A stretch of 64,000 bases of DNA from Streptococcus gordonii. Lineage in GTDB: Bacteria > Bacillota > Bacilli > Lactobacillales > Streptococcaceae. Positions 8,434 to 17,090 of the stretch are shown in pieces. The DNA is taken from assembly GCF_001553855.1 (NCBI RefSeq), contig NZ_LQWV01000040.1, positions 1-64,000 on the forward strand. The letters run 5' to 3'. A program made the translations under genes and the position numbers. The notes below the pieces were generated by a model, which did not search any database, had not been told where the DNA came from, and was given only the letters and a program-made list of their open reading frames with translations. The stretch's first letter is position 1. Every line of letters starts with the position of its first letter.

Positions 8434-8460
8434 CAAAAAAGCCCTGACCAGAGGTCAGGG
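8434..8460 (-). terminator. Rho-independent terminator
   Basis: On the minus strand CCCTGACC-TCT-GGTCAGGG followed by CTTTTTT, just after the stop of the permease gene at 8469. Confidence 0.9.
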
Positions 8461-8468
8461 ATAATAGA

Positions 8469-10460
8469 CTAGCGTGTAACAATCTTTCGATAGCTACGTG
8501 AAGTTAATAAGAACACTAAAATATAAGCTAGTAAAAAGACGCTACAGGTGATAATCGTTGTCTGAATTAATAAGGGCGTATTAGTCACACCTAAAAGCGC
8601 CACAATCAAACTAAGCATATGAAAAGCAGCTGCAACATGGCAGAAAGCAAAAATAAGTGGCAAGAAGAACACTGTTACGATTTGCTTACGTATAGTGCGC
8701 TTGGTTTGCTTCTCATCAAGACCAACCTTTTGCAAGATGACAAAGCCATCACGATCTTCATAGCCCTCAGAAATCTGCTTGTAGTAAATCACCAAAACAG
8801 CCCCCAACAAGAAAATGACTGAGAGAAACAGACCTATAAAGAGTAAGGTACCTGTCACCTGTTTTTGATTTTGCTCTGCCACTTCTCTATCAAAGCTTAC
8901 TGCATAACCACCAACTTGCAGACGGTCCATTTCTTCTGTTACTGCTTTTTGTACTTTATCAGAAAACTCCTGGTTGCTCTTCGTGTTACTAGAGATACCA
9001 ATATAATATTCATGCAAAGCGTCCAAACCTACCTCATTTATATCATTAACAACCATGTTTAACATAGCACCCCCAACCATCATATGCCCGTTGGGTAAGT
9101 GTCCATGAGTAAAATCTTGTGAGGAAATTTGCTTGATTTTCCAATCCTTGCCATTGATACGTAAAGGTTGATTTTTATCTAGTGATAAGTTTCTACCATA
9201 GATAAGTGTTTCACCATCAGCTAAGTTCAATGTTTCTCCTGTCATCTTTTCATAGTCCCGACGGCTTACAAGCATAAAGCTACCTACCGCCTTGCTGAAA
9301 GATTGAGGTGCTTGCATAAAGTTACGATCTCCAACGGTTACTTCATTACCTGATATCTTAGAAAGCATTGATGTTTGATAGAGATAGTCAGAGTAAGTCG
9401 GATTTTTCAGTCCAGTCTCTTGAGCGATTTGCTTCACTTTTTCTAGTAGAAGTTCATTTCTATCTACTGTATCTGGCAAGGATACTGTGACATTATAGTC
9501 TTTTGGATAGAGAGTATCAATATAGTCTTTGCCGCCAACATAGATATTAATTGTTCCTACCAAGGTCACCAGAAGCATGGTTGAAAGGATGGAAATCGTA
9601 GCCAGACCTGCAGCATTTTTACGCATCCGAGAAATCAAGTTAGATACTGAAATAAAGTTCTGAGGCTTGTAATAGTAACTTTTACGTTTTCTTAGAAAAT
9701 TTAAAAATGTAATCGATCCAGCATTAAAGAGCAAATAGGTTGCTACAACAACCATGAGGACCGCAAGAAAGAAATTGGCAATTGCTGCAACAGGCTTTGT
9801 AACTGTCAAGGCTATATAATAAGCAACTCCCATGAGAATGACTCCCAAAAGGGTCTGCAAACCTAAGAATTTCCCTTTCTTTTCTCCTGCTTTCTTTTCT
9901 CGCATAAGGTGGAGCGAGCTATAGCGCAAAAGTCTCATTGAATTAAGAAAAAGAATGATAACAAAAGCTAAGCCCAGACTGACTAAAGTCAACCAAATGT
10001 TAGACCATTGGAAGGTTGAGGCTAGCACAACAGGCATCCCCATAAACTTCAAGAGCAGGGCATAAAGGAGCTTATCTAGTAGCATACCACAGATAATTCC
10101 TAGTCCGACAACCCCAGTATATAAAAGACACAGCTCTATGAACGTCATAGTGAGTAGGTGCCTTTTTTCCATACCAAGTATACTATAAATCCCCAGCTCT
10201 TTGGAGCGATTTTTCATGACAAAACTATTGGCATAAGTCACAAGAATCAATACCGCAATTTGAATAACCCAAATCCCAAACTGCAGGGTCATACGAGCCG
10301 CTGTCCCACCATAAGTTGTCTCCATATTACTACTATAAGTCAAGGAAATAAAACTATAGAGTATCGCTGTTGCTACAATCGTGGATAGAACAAAGGGATA
10401 ATAAAGACTGCGGTTCTTAACAAGATTTGAAAGAGCTAGTTTACTGGTTAGTTTGAACAT
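8469..10460 (-). CDS. BceB-type ABC transporter permease (FtsX domains)
   Basis: 663 residues; ATG 10460 chosen because GAGG lies 9 nt upstream, while the GTG two codons earlier is too close. About ten membrane segments: one near 20-40, three between 55 and 170, two at 200-250, one near 285-310, a large extracellular domain (about 310-525), then three helices. This is the BceB/FtsX layout of bacitracin and lantibiotic detoxification modules. It overlaps the ATPase gene by 20 bp. The BceRS-like pair at 25.4-27.1 kb is the likely sensor partner. Confidence 0.85.
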   Translation of the reverse strand: MFKLTSKLALSNLVKNRSLYYPFVLSTIVATAILYSFISLTYSSNMETTYGGTAARMTLQFGIWVIQIAVLILVTYANSFVMKNRSKELGIYSILGMEKRHLLTMTFIELCLLYTGVVGLGIICGMLLDKLLYALLLKFMGMPVVLASTFQWSNIWLTLVSLGLAFVIILFLNSMRLLRYSSLHLMREKKAGEKKGKFLGLQTLLGVILMGVAYYIALTVTKPVAAIANFFLAVLMVVVATYLLFNAGSITFLNFLRKRKSYYYKPQNFISVSNLISRMRKNAAGLATISILSTMLLVTLVGTINIYVGGKDYIDTLYPKDYNVTVSLPDTVDRNELLLEKVKQIAQETGLKNPTYSDYLYQTSMLSKISGNEVTVGDRNFMQAPQSFSKAVGSFMLVSRRDYEKMTGETLNLADGETLIYGRNLSLDKNQPLRINGKDWKIKQISSQDFTHGHLPNGHMMVGGAMLNMVVNDINEVGLDALHEYYIGISSNTKSNQEFSDKVQKAVTEEMDRLQVGGYAVSFDREVAEQNQKQVTGTLLFIGLFLSVIFLLGAVLVIYYKQISEGYEDRDGFVILQKVGLDEKQTKRTIRKQIVTVFFLPLIFAFCHVAAAFHMLSLIVALLGVTNTPLLIQTTIITCSVFLLAYILVFLLTSRSYRKIVTR

Positions 10461-11220
10461 AATCACCCACCTCGCTTGCCATAACGGTTAAGGTATCAGA
10501 AATCTCCTGGAACATCTGACGTTCCGTCTTGTCACCTCGAAAGATCTGATTGTAAAGAATACCGTCCTTGATAAAGAGCACCCGCTTGGCTCGGCTAGCT
10601 GCTGATGTCGAGTGGGTCACCATGAGAATAGTCTGACCCCGATCATTAATATCGTCAAAAACATCCAAAAGCGCAGCCGATGACTTGGAATCCAGTGCCC
10701 CTGTTGGCTCATCCGCTAATAAAATCTCTGGCTCAGTGATGATGGCACGCGCCACTGCAACCCGCTGCTTCTGACCACCGGAAATCTCATAAGGAAACTT
10801 CTCTTGCAGCTTGTTAATTCCTAATTCAGTACAAGTGTTGACCAATTTTTGCATCATCTCGGTGACGGGACGTCGAGAAAGCACTAAAGGCAAGAGGATA
10901 TTATCCTTTACCGACAAGGTATCCAGCAGGTTAAAGTCCTGAAAGACAAAGCCTAGCTTTTCTCTGCGGAAGCTAGATGCTTGGCTATTTTTGATAGTCG
11001 CTGTATCAGTCCCATTCAGAAAGACTTGCCCTTCTGTGGGCTTGTCCAGCATGGCTAAAATATTGAGGAGTGTTGACTTACCTGAGCCAGACTCTCCCAT
11101 GATGGCCACATAGTCGCCCTCATCCACTGTAAAGTGAATATCTTTCAGAGCTTCTACTTGATTACCCTGAAAACGGGTCTTGTAAATCTTTTTTACGTGT
11201 TGTACATCTAATAAACTCAT
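10441..11220 (-). CDS. BceA-type ABC transporter ATP-binding protein
   Basis: 259 residues: Walker A GESGSGKST, Q-loop VFQDFNLLDTLSVKDNILLP, signature ISGGQKQR, Walker B ILLADEPTGALDS, switch His in VTHS. The Q-loop and following residues are those of MacB/BceA ATPases that pair with FtsX-type permeases. SD AGGAG precedes ATG 11220. Likely role: detoxification or signalling for cell-wall-active peptide antibiotics, together with the permease. Confidence 0.9.
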   Translation of the reverse strand: MSLLDVQHVKKIYKTRFQGNQVEALKDIHFTVDEGDYVAIMGESGSGKSTLLNILAMLDKPTEGQVFLNGTDTATIKNSQASSFRREKLGFVFQDFNLLDTLSVKDNILLPLVLSRRPVTEMMQKLVNTCTELGINKLQEKFPYEISGGQKQRVAVARAIITEPEILLADEPTGALDSKSSAALLDVFDDINDRGQTILMVTHSTSAASRAKRVLFIKDGILYNQIFRGDKTERQMFQEISDTLTVMASEVGDYVQTNQ

Positions 11221-11420
11221 AACTTCTCCTTTAAAATCCTAAGTACATTTCTTGAGCTACCTGATTGGCCTGGCATCCGAATTTCGTCCATTCAATTTCT
11301 TTTTGACTTGGACGAATGGAAGATCTGTCTTTCTTATGACTTATTTTAAATACTTTCATTCTGAACACTTCTTTCTTTTGATGATCTTATTCTACCGAAT
11401 TTGCACTCGGCTTTCCATAA

Positions 11421-11464
11421 CCTAACCTTACAATCCAGAAAGGAATCTTACACTTTTGTAAGAT
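11421..11464. promoter_or_regulatory. Inverted-repeat elements upstream of the BceAB-type genes
   Basis: The 254-bp leader of the ATPase gene holds CCTAACCTTACAA (11421-11433) and a hairpin-forming ATCTTACA-CTTT-TGTAAGAT (11445-11464). The first 13 bases recur, inverted, at 12331-12343 inside the palindrome before the TraX-like gene. A further imperfect repeat (TTCGTCCA...TGGACGAA) lies at 11283-11316. They may be operators for a common regulator; which one is not known. Confidence 0.4.
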
Positions 11465-11474
11465 AGAATGAGCC

Positions 11475-12233
11475 CTATTTTACCCAAAAGGCTATCAAAG
11501 CAATCAGCCACAGATGGGCTGGATAGAAAATGTAGAAGAAATATTTGCTCCACTTACTGGTATTACCGCGCTCGCCATTGTAGAGATAAAGAAAAGGTAA
11601 TACAGTGATAAAGAGCCAGTCTGAATTGTAGAGCATCATCGAAAGGGTTTCTGACAAGCTTGGATAAACTTCGATACTCATGACAAACAGCAGAACAGCT
11701 AGAGCAAGGTAGAGCAGATTGCGCAGAGCTTCGTTCTTTCGATACCCGTAAGTAATAAGCATAAACGGAATCATGACCATGCCACCTTCTGTCAAGAAAG
11801 CAGCTACTAGAAAGACTACTGCTCCTAAGCCATAACAGATCCATTTGTCGCGCCCATTAAGTTCAAGTTTCTCTTTAGAAAATCCAAAGAAAATCCCCAA
11901 ACTCAAAACACCACAAGCTAGTGTTAAAAAGATATTATTGGAGTTGTGTATTTCTTTTGACTGTAAAAGAAAATTTAAAATTACATTTCCAAAGAACATG
12001 AGCCCCGCCCAGAAAAAGAGACGAAGATTATATATAATGCGGTTGCGCGTGTGAATAAAACCCTCTACTGCTGCAAAGGCGAACCAGACTCCTACACAGC
12101 GGGTCACTGCATGAAAGATACCATCCCATCCAGCTGGTAGTAAGCCAGGAATCTTATCAACGTGATCCAAAACCATTAAAAGTGCCATGATTAGTTTTAT
12201 TTGAAAGCCATTGAGGCCATTCCCTTTTTTCAT
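11475..12233 (-). CDS. TraX family protein (membrane acyltransferase-like)
   Basis: 252 residues with about eight membrane segments. The start NGLNGFQIKLIMALLMVLDH followed by a RCVGVWFAFAAVEGFIHTRN segment matches the TraX family (first known from F-pilin acetylation, common as a chromosomal membrane protein in Firmicutes), and FYIFYPAHLWLIALI near the C-terminus is a further TraX hallmark. ATG 12233 follows AAAGGAGAAGG. The acyl acceptor in this organism is unknown. It has a palindromic element in its leader and may be co-regulated with the BceAB-type transporter next door. Confidence 0.8.
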   Translation of the reverse strand: MKKGNGLNGFQIKLIMALLMVLDHVDKIPGLLPAGWDGIFHAVTRCVGVWFAFAAVEGFIHTRNRIIYNLRLFFWAGLMFFGNVILNFLLQSKEIHNSNNIFLTLACGVLSLGIFFGFSKEKLELNGRDKWICYGLGAVVFLVAAFLTEGGMVMIPFMLITYGYRKNEALRNLLYLALAVLLFVMSIEVYPSLSETLSMMLYNSDWLFITVLPFLYLYNGERGNTSKWSKYFFYIFYPAHLWLIALIAFWVK

Positions 12234-12318
12234 TTTCCTTCTCCTTTTTCTTTTATAGTCTTATCTTATAAAAATTAAAGAAAACCTGCCATAACATAAC
12301 CTTTCAATTCAAAAGAAA

Positions 12319-12340
12319 AACCTTACAAATTTGTAAGGTT
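12319..12340. promoter_or_regulatory. Perfect 22-bp palindrome upstream of the TraX-like gene
   Basis: AACCTTACAAATTTGTAAGGTT, perfectly symmetrical, 86 bp before the TraX start. Part of it (TTGTAAGGTTAGG) recurs at 11421-11433 before the BceAB-type genes. It has no T-run, so an operator is more likely than a terminator. The spacing does not fit the CopY-box. Confidence 0.5.
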
Positions 12341-12478
12341 AGGTGAAAGTTATGATGTGGAGGAAAATTTCTGCTTTCTCGAAAGAATGTGTGCCTTGGA
12401 CTTGACAGACCGTATTCCTCGCTCTCTTTTTTAATAAGCTAGATCGGCTCCTGCTACTTTCTAAGTATCTGTAATAGG

Positions 12479-12565
12479 CTATACCTTGCCTCCATACGAA
12501 AAAGGATAGGGAGCAAAATTAGACATAAACCCATAAGCATCATTTACTTTATAAAATTTAATTTC
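12479..12565 (-). pseudogene. N-terminal remnant of a NADAR (YbiA-like) protein
   Basis: A 28-codon minus-strand frame reads IKFYKVNDAYGFMSNF... and SYGGKV before a TAG. This is the usual start of NADAR/YbiA proteins (a Tyr-Gly-Phe-x-Ser-Asn-Phe pattern). The rest of the domain is missing, and the start codon appears to have been lost (AAG where ATG would be, after AAAGGAGATAAGACAG). It lies in the 420-bp gap 12234-12655. The remaining part, 12345-12478, holds nothing I recognise. Confidence 0.55.
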
Positions 12566-12655
12566 CTTCTGTCTTATCTCCTTTGTCTTTTACCAAATAT
12601 CTACTGATTAGTCATTCCCTATTTTGGGGCTGTTCTTATGATGTAATCCACTTTA

Positions 12656-13084
12656 CTATAAAGGCCAGTGCCCTGTTTCAGCATAAATCATGACTTCGTA
12701 TGCTCCCCTAGAAGATTCAAATGCTTTATCCATCAGTTCTTTAGTAATAGGATAGCGGACTTCTGGACTCATGGCTCCGCCAATTTCTTTAAAGAAGCTA
12801 ATTTCGTAATATCCGTCTGTCTCATATACAATAAATCCATTACCTCTATGTACAATCGTATCCGATTGATTATAATCTTCTAACTCATCTTTCTTTGGCC
12901 AACGATGATGTTCACAATAAAACATTACTTCTAAAGAATCTTTTTCTGATTTTGAAACACGTTCTGCTAATTTTCGGCTAATGGGAAAGTTAAGCACTTC
13001 TTTCCCTCTACTCCACAGAATCTCATAATCATTATTGTTTTTTAATATCGTACAATTTTTGTATTGCTGCATTTCTGTTGTCAT
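12656..13084 (-). CDS. Duplicated-domain protein of unknown function
   Basis: 142 residues from ATG 13084 (a TTG three codons earlier is possible). It consists of two tandem copies of a domain of about 55 residues: NCTILKNNNDYEI...LEVMFYCEHHRWP and NGFIVYETDGYYE...YEVMIYAETGHWP. Each has a beta-rich start, a PI(S/T)(R/K)(K/E)L helix and an EV(M)xYxExxxWP end. The same domain forms the N-terminus of the 24192-24836 protein at the other end of the island. Family name unknown to me. Its position at the edge of an immunity-gene array suggests an accessory role, but no function can be assigned. Confidence 0.65.
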   Translation of the reverse strand: MTTEMQQYKNCTILKNNNDYEILWSRGKEVLNFPISRKLAERVSKSEKDSLEVMFYCEHHRWPKKDELEDYNQSDTIVHRGNGFIVYETDGYYEISFFKEIGGAMSPEVRYPITKELMDKAFESSRGAYEVMIYAETGHWPL

Positions 13085-13138
13085 ATAAATCAACTTTCTT
13101 TACTTTTTTAATTCTTCTTTATCATAGGCAAAAAAGAT

Positions 13139-13702
13139 CTAGTTGGTGCGCACATTTCTTATCAAGCTCCCCATTACCCTCTTTCGCTTGTGCAAATTAT
13201 TGGCTAAACACAAATAGAGAATAAACAAAAGCATCGAGTGGAAAAATAATGGCAAAAAACTAGGATATAACAGGAAGACGACTAAAGATACTAACAAACT
13301 AATAAAGCTACCACGAATTACGGAAGAAACAACAGCTCCACTTTTCTTTACTACCTCTAGGAATTCTAAATACTCCAAATCAGTAAATAGAGCCGGATAT
13401 AAATCCAAATCTTTCTTAAAATGGACATCTAGCAATTTTCCGATAAATAAGGAAAGACAAGAGAATAAAATTAAATAAAGATACTTGTGCTCAGCTATAC
13501 TAAAAATTATCAGACCATTCAGGAATCTAATAAATGGAAGAACTAGTAATATCAGGGAAAGAATAACGTACTGTTGACTCTTAGAAGTTCTTTCTGGAAT
13601 CGAAAAAAACAATTTCTTTGTCTTTAAGTCATAATAGACTAATTTGTTCTTAAATTCTCCTAGATGAACTAGTTCTTTATAATGCTTTCTCTTTTCTTTC
13701 AT
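13139..13702 (-). CDS. Membrane protein of the island
   Basis: 187 residues with two pairs of hydrophobic segments (about 45-90 and 127-170). The polar N-terminus FKNKLVYYDLKTKKLFFSIPE resembles NKKYHFDWENKILMEE of the membrane protein at 24861-25418, which has the same size and topology. The two are diverged paralogues at opposite ends of the island. It overlaps the gene at 13677 by 26 bp. Function unknown; a membrane-bound immunity protein is possible. Confidence 0.6.
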   Translation of the reverse strand: MKEKRKHYKELVHLGEFKNKLVYYDLKTKKLFFSIPERTSKSQQYVILSLILLVLPFIRFLNGLIIFSIAEHKYLYLILFSCLSLFIGKLLDVHFKKDLDLYPALFTDLEYLEFLEVVKKSGAVVSSVIRGSFISLLVSLVVFLLYPSFLPLFFHSMLLFILYLCLANNLHKRKRVMGSLIRNVRTN

Positions 13703-13901
13703 TTTCTTTTTTCAGTTCTTTCTCCAATTGTTTTAAAAAAACTAAAATTTCGCTTTTATAATCCATGGTCTCATCTACAAATCTTCTTGCTAAACCAAAA
13801 AAGCTGACTTCATCCATCGTTTCCCCTTGTCCTATGCGTTCAGCCAGCTTGTAAATATCCTGAATGACCCCAGGATATCGTTTCTGGCTCGGATATTCCA
13901 A
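13677..13901 (-). CDS. Small island protein, possibly 5'-truncated
   Basis: 74 residues from a TTG at 13901 with no ribosome-binding site. The coding-like frame continues 12 codons upstream to a TAG (it includes QEYEEIIKRLIN) without any ATG. The protein is helical and charged (GVIQDIYKLAERIGQGETMD; LKQLEKELKKENERK). The missing start suggests the 5' end was lost in a recombination with the SUKH gene at 13961. Family not recognised. Confidence 0.5.
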   Translation of the reverse strand: MEYPSQKRYPGVIQDIYKLAERIGQGETMDEVSFFGLARRFVDETMDYKSEILVFLKQLEKELKKENERKEKAL

Positions 13902-13960
13902 GTTAATCAGTCTTTTAATTATTTCTTCGTATTCTTGCTAAATAAATATGCATCACACCG

Positions 13961-14422
13961 CTAATCCTGTAACATAGCTAAAAATTCTGTAAAGTTATTA
14001 GCTACAAACTCTATAGCAGGCTCCAGTTCGTAGGATTCCTCGTGGTACCAGATACAAATGCTTGGATTTTCGGGATTCTCAATATAGTTTAGACAAATAA
14101 AGTCACCGCCAAACAATGCTGCTATGGGGACCAACTCAAACCCCAAAATATCTTCATGGACAAACAAACGTTCATCCAGTTGGGACATTACAACATCAAT
14201 GTCATACATGCCAAGTGGATTGTCTTTTGTATTTTCTAATACACACAAGAATCTCTCGATCAAAAAGGACCTATTTGTATTTTTAGAAGGACGAAAACCA
14301 TTTTTTCTCTTTATAAAATTCTTATAATCATCAGGTAGTCGAACTTTCCACGCTACTTCTCTTTCCTGTAATAACGCATCAGTTGGCAAGGGGTAGATAA
14401 TCGATTGATCTTGTTGTGTCAT
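13961..14422 (-). CDS. SUKH (SMI1/KNR4) family immunity protein
   Basis: 153 residues. REVAWKVRLPDDYKNFIKRKNG (about 22-43) is the SUKH core signature (LPxDYKxFLxxxNG), followed by LVPIAALFGGDFICLNY, where the family usually has the pattern IxxxxxGDxxxLD, and FTEFLAML at the end. SUKH proteins protect against polymorphic and LXG nuclease toxins. The paralogue at 22557-23027 has nearly the same first 35 and last 50 residues but a different centre. Next to a YezG-type gene. The cognate toxin is not in the window. Confidence 0.8.
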   Translation of the reverse strand: MTQQDQSIIYPLPTDALLQEREVAWKVRLPDDYKNFIKRKNGFRPSKNTNRSFLIERFLCVLENTKDNPLGMYDIDVVMSQLDERLFVHEDILGFELVPIAALFGGDFICLNYIENPENPSICIWYHEESYELEPAIEFVANNFTEFLAMLQD

Positions 14423-14431
14423 ATTCTTCTC

Positions 14432-14878
14432 CTACAGTTCCTCGCCTTTTACTTCCTCAAACCATTTTTCAAACTCTAGACGTGGAAGCAATTCTTCATC
14501 CTTGTCATAACGCCCTTCATAACTATAGCGACTATCAAGGCTGTTTTTCTGTGCATCGTAAATCAACCACATTTCAGTTGGATGTTCACGATTGTATTCT
14601 TGGCAAACATCAAGCATTTTCTGTATATCTTCAAGACCATATCGTAATACTGAAAACATCATATTATCAGAATCGTCTACTTTAGTATCTAAAACACTGT
14701 TAACCTTGTGTAATTTGACAAAAACTCCATTAATTTTATAAAAAACATCAAAAGAAAGTAATGCTTCTTCAGAAATGCAATAAATGTATACTTTTTCAGA
14801 CTGATTTTGGACATATTCTAGTGCTAACGAAATCATGCTAGCCTGAACTTCCATAAATTTATCTTCAAAATTTTTCAT
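14432..14878 (-). CDS. YezG/EsaG-type immunity protein (DUF600)
   Basis: 148 residues. The acidic N-terminal helix, VYIYCISEEALLSFDVFYKING, and the C-terminal block EMWLIYDAQKNSLDSRYSYEG... EKWFEEV are typical of DUF600, the family of Staphylococcus EsaG, which inhibits the type VII nuclease EsaD. Its paralogue at 20428-20874 is nearly identical except for about residues 52-85. The start ATG overlaps the stop of the upstream Imm6 gene (ATGA), so translation is coupled. Confidence 0.85.
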   Translation of the reverse strand: MKNFEDKFMEVQASMISLALEYVQNQSEKVYIYCISEEALLSFDVFYKINGVFVKLHKVNSVLDTKVDDSDNMMFSVLRYGLEDIQKMLDVCQEYNREHPTEMWLIYDAQKNSLDSRYSYEGRYDKDEELLPRLEFEKWFEEVKGEEL

Positions 14879-15351
14879 AGCAACAATCCTATTCTCTCTA
14901 ATTCTTTTATGGCCTCTTCCTTCGAGGGCAATTGATCACGCGCAAGGAAGTCTTTAACATCCTGTACGTGCTCATAAAAATTACTATTGATTTCTTTTAA
15001 ATTCTCAATGAAAATCTCTATCAAAGAACCGTCAATATTTTCCAAAGGAGACGGAAGCTCTTTCTTATTTTCATATGAATAAGCTTCTTTTGCAGTGGTA
15101 GCTATCGCATAACTGATATTATCCCATGATGCCACATGCACCTCATTGTCATCTAATTGCATATAGATAAAAAGTCCACCAAAATCCGTACCATCATCTA
15201 ATAGAGCATAGAGCTCATCTCCACTTTTATCTCTCTTTTCCCAAAAACTCCAGCAAGCATCCAAGGCCGTCTGAATATGAGAGTTATAGGGCGAGCTCAA
15301 CTGATGAGCAATTTCTTCAGAAAAAGTAAGCATAAAATAGCTTTCAAACAT
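14875..15351 (-). CDS. Imm6-like immunity protein
   Basis: 158 residues. The central pattern ALDACWSFWEKRDKSGDELYALLDDGTDFGG, followed by an acidic YMQLDDN stretch and a Trp-containing helix, is shared with the proteins at 17091 and 15425 and fits the Imm6 family of predicted polymorphic-toxin immunity proteins. SD GGAG before ATG 15351. Overlaps the YezG gene by 4 bp. Imm6 assignment from memory of the family, moderate confidence. Confidence 0.65.
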   Translation of the reverse strand: MFESYFMLTFSEEIAHQLSSPYNSHIQTALDACWSFWEKRDKSGDELYALLDDGTDFGGLFIYMQLDDNEVHVASWDNISYAIATTAKEAYSYENKKELPSPLENIDGSLIEIFIENLKEINSNFYEHVQDVKDFLARDQLPSKEEAIKELERIGLLL

Positions 15352-15424
15352 ATTCTCTCCTTGTCTAGTACTATCTGGACGAGTTGGTTTTAGAAAGTCC
15401 TGTCGTCAATTTAAGACTGCTGAA

Positions 15425-15922
15425 TCATTGTTTCAACTTGATTTCTTGAAGCAAATCACCAAAGTAATTGTTAACCAGAGGATCATTCGAAAGCTGTCCA
15501 AGATTTAGTGCTGGTATTTGGTCCAATAATTTGTTATTTTCAGCTATCAGTTGCTGGTAACTCGAAACAAAAGCTTCTAGCGTTTCCTCATCAACACATT
15601 CAATTGTTTGGGGTAGGTACTTTTCTCCAGAATGCTGATACGAATGATAGCAAACCAAGACAAAATAATTGGCAATACAGCTCCATACAAGAGGATTGGT
15701 CTCCTTATCCAGCTCCATAAATGTTAAGATATCCTTTTCATCCACATTCTCCAATCGACTATACAAAATATCTGGACAAATCTTACTATCCTGGTCAAGC
15801 GCTTGATTAGCAAGCTTCAAGGAATCCATAACGAAGTCCTTGTATTCTTTATGACTAATTAAATCGACTAGATTAAAGGTCAATTCTTGAAGGAAGTATA
15901 ATAAGCTAGCATTACATTTCAT
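15425..15922 (-). CDS. Imm6-like immunity protein, divergent
   Basis: 165 residues. DILYSRLENVDEKDILTFME, NPLVWSCIANYFVLVCYHSY and YLPQTIECVDEETLEAFV align in order with the LY..LD..D, W..I..A and LP..IE..D positions of the Imm6-like proteins at 14875 and 17091, but the shared sequence is weak. SD AAAGGAAA before ATG 15922. Cytosolic; no membrane segment. Confidence 0.55.
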   Translation of the reverse strand: MKCNASLLYFLQELTFNLVDLISHKEYKDFVMDSLKLANQALDQDSKICPDILYSRLENVDEKDILTFMELDKETNPLVWSCIANYFVLVCYHSYQHSGEKYLPQTIECVDEETLEAFVSSYQQLIAENNKLLDQIPALNLGQLSNDPLVNNYFGDLLQEIKLKQ

Positions 15923-15961
15923 TTGTTTTTCCTTTTATTTCACTATCTTACAATAAATAAA

Positions 15962-16348
15962 CTACGCCTCTTTATAGCTAACAGTTCCGATAAATCTTGT
16001 ATTTTCCCTTGCTAGTACATTAGCACTATAATGATAATTGTAAAGCAAAATGATGGTGTTGCTTGGAGGAATAACCGTTTTGATTCCTTCCTCTTTTAAA
16101 TTTCGAAGAATAGTCTGTTCATAAGATGCACCTTTCAACATCTGTTCGAGGTTTGAGTGATTCCTATCATCAACCTGAGCTTCTAGCCAATCGTCATCAA
16201 TATCATCCAAATCAATGCCATTCTCTATTAAGAATTGAGACGGAACTGCCTCTCCATCCTCATCATAGCGTATCTGGAAATAATGGTCTAATTGAGATTT
16301 ATCAGCAAAATTTCCAATCCAAATGGACGCTGTATTTTCTGTTTCCAT
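15962..16348 (-). CDS. Imm22 family immunity protein
   Basis: 128 residues, very acidic. ASIWIGNFADKSQLDHYFQI followed by YDEDGEAVPSQF and GIDLDDIDDDW is the Imm22 pattern (an hhWxGxF start, then an acidic D-D-D region). SD AAAGGGGA before ATG 16348. Predicted to neutralise a secreted nuclease toxin. No cognate toxin is present next to it. Confidence 0.7.
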   Translation of the reverse strand: METENTASIWIGNFADKSQLDHYFQIRYDEDGEAVPSQFLIENGIDLDDIDDDWLEAQVDDRNHSNLEQMLKGASYEQTILRNLKEEGIKTVIPPSNTIILLYNYHYSANVLARENTRFIGTVSYKEA

Positions 16349-16392
16349 TCATTTCCCCTTTCGATTAATCAACCTATATTTCAAATCCATGA

Positions 16393-17058
16393 TTAGTTTT
16401 CTTGGACTAGAAGGTCATATGGAAAGTACTCCAACTCCTTTAAGCGTTCATCAAAGATTCCTTTGATCTTACAAGTAGCAGCGGTGTCAAAACTCCAGTA
16501 GCCATCATAACCTCTATTGTCATACTTATGTGTTCCATACCAAGGTTCATCCGAGTGGCTATAATACCAGAAACCCTGCGCCTTGGCTACACTCTCATAG
16601 TTGTCCTCAATCATATTTTGATACTCTAGAATCGAATGGAAAGGGACTATCTTATCATGGAATAGATAAACCATGTAGTATTCAATCAAGCCATCTGTGT
16701 GGTCCATATGCTCATAAATAGCCTTTAAATCATCCAGAAACTCTTCCTTGAGCTCACTATAGAGAACTCCCAAGGAAAAGATGTTAACTGCCAAGTCAAA
16801 TGGAACTCCCTCTGAGGCAATGAGTTTGAGATAAGACAGAATCCCTTGATAATAGGGAAAAATCTCCTCTTTCGAAGCCCCTATAGAATAGGAAAGTTTC
16901 ACTAGTTCTTCATTATTCAAAACCAAATCTTGATAATGGAACAACAAATACTTCTCCGCAATTTCATCCGTCATCTCGATATCTTCTCTTAAACGGTTTT
17001 GTAAACGAGTAACGCGTCTTTCAAAATACTCTTGATTTTTATGTTTATCTCTTAACAT
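16393..17058 (-). CDS. PoNi-like immunity protein (DUF1910/DUF1911)
   Basis: 221 residues from ATG 17058, chosen because AGGAG lies just upstream and it gives exactly the length of the paralogue at 18191-18856. The C-terminus GYWSFDTAATCKIKGIFDERL...YFPYDLL is the DUF1911 signature; DUF1911 proteins (PoNi) protect against PoNe DNase toxins. The last 150 or so residues are nearly identical to the paralogue, while the first 70 differ, so the two were probably formed by recombination. The matching PoNe-like domain lies at 18872. Confidence 0.85.
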   Translation of the reverse strand: MLRDKHKNQEYFERRVTRLQNRLREDIEMTDEIAEKYLLFHYQDLVLNNEELVKLSYSIGASKEEIFPYYQGILSYLKLIASEGVPFDLAVNIFSLGVLYSELKEEFLDDLKAIYEHMDHTDGLIEYYMVYLFHDKIVPFHSILEYQNMIEDNYESVAKAQGFWYYSHSDEPWYGTHKYDNRGYDGYWSFDTAATCKIKGIFDERLKELEYFPYDLLVQEN

Positions 17059-17090
17059 AAGGTAACTCCTGACTTTGCTCAACATCACTA

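Noticed and set aside
11563..11844. 93-codon frame inside the TraX-like gene
   Set aside because: Same strand, different frame, entirely within a well-supported coding sequence.
12319..12340. Reading the 22-bp palindrome as a CopY box
   Set aside because: The spacing between ACA and TGT is four bases, not two as in cop boxes.
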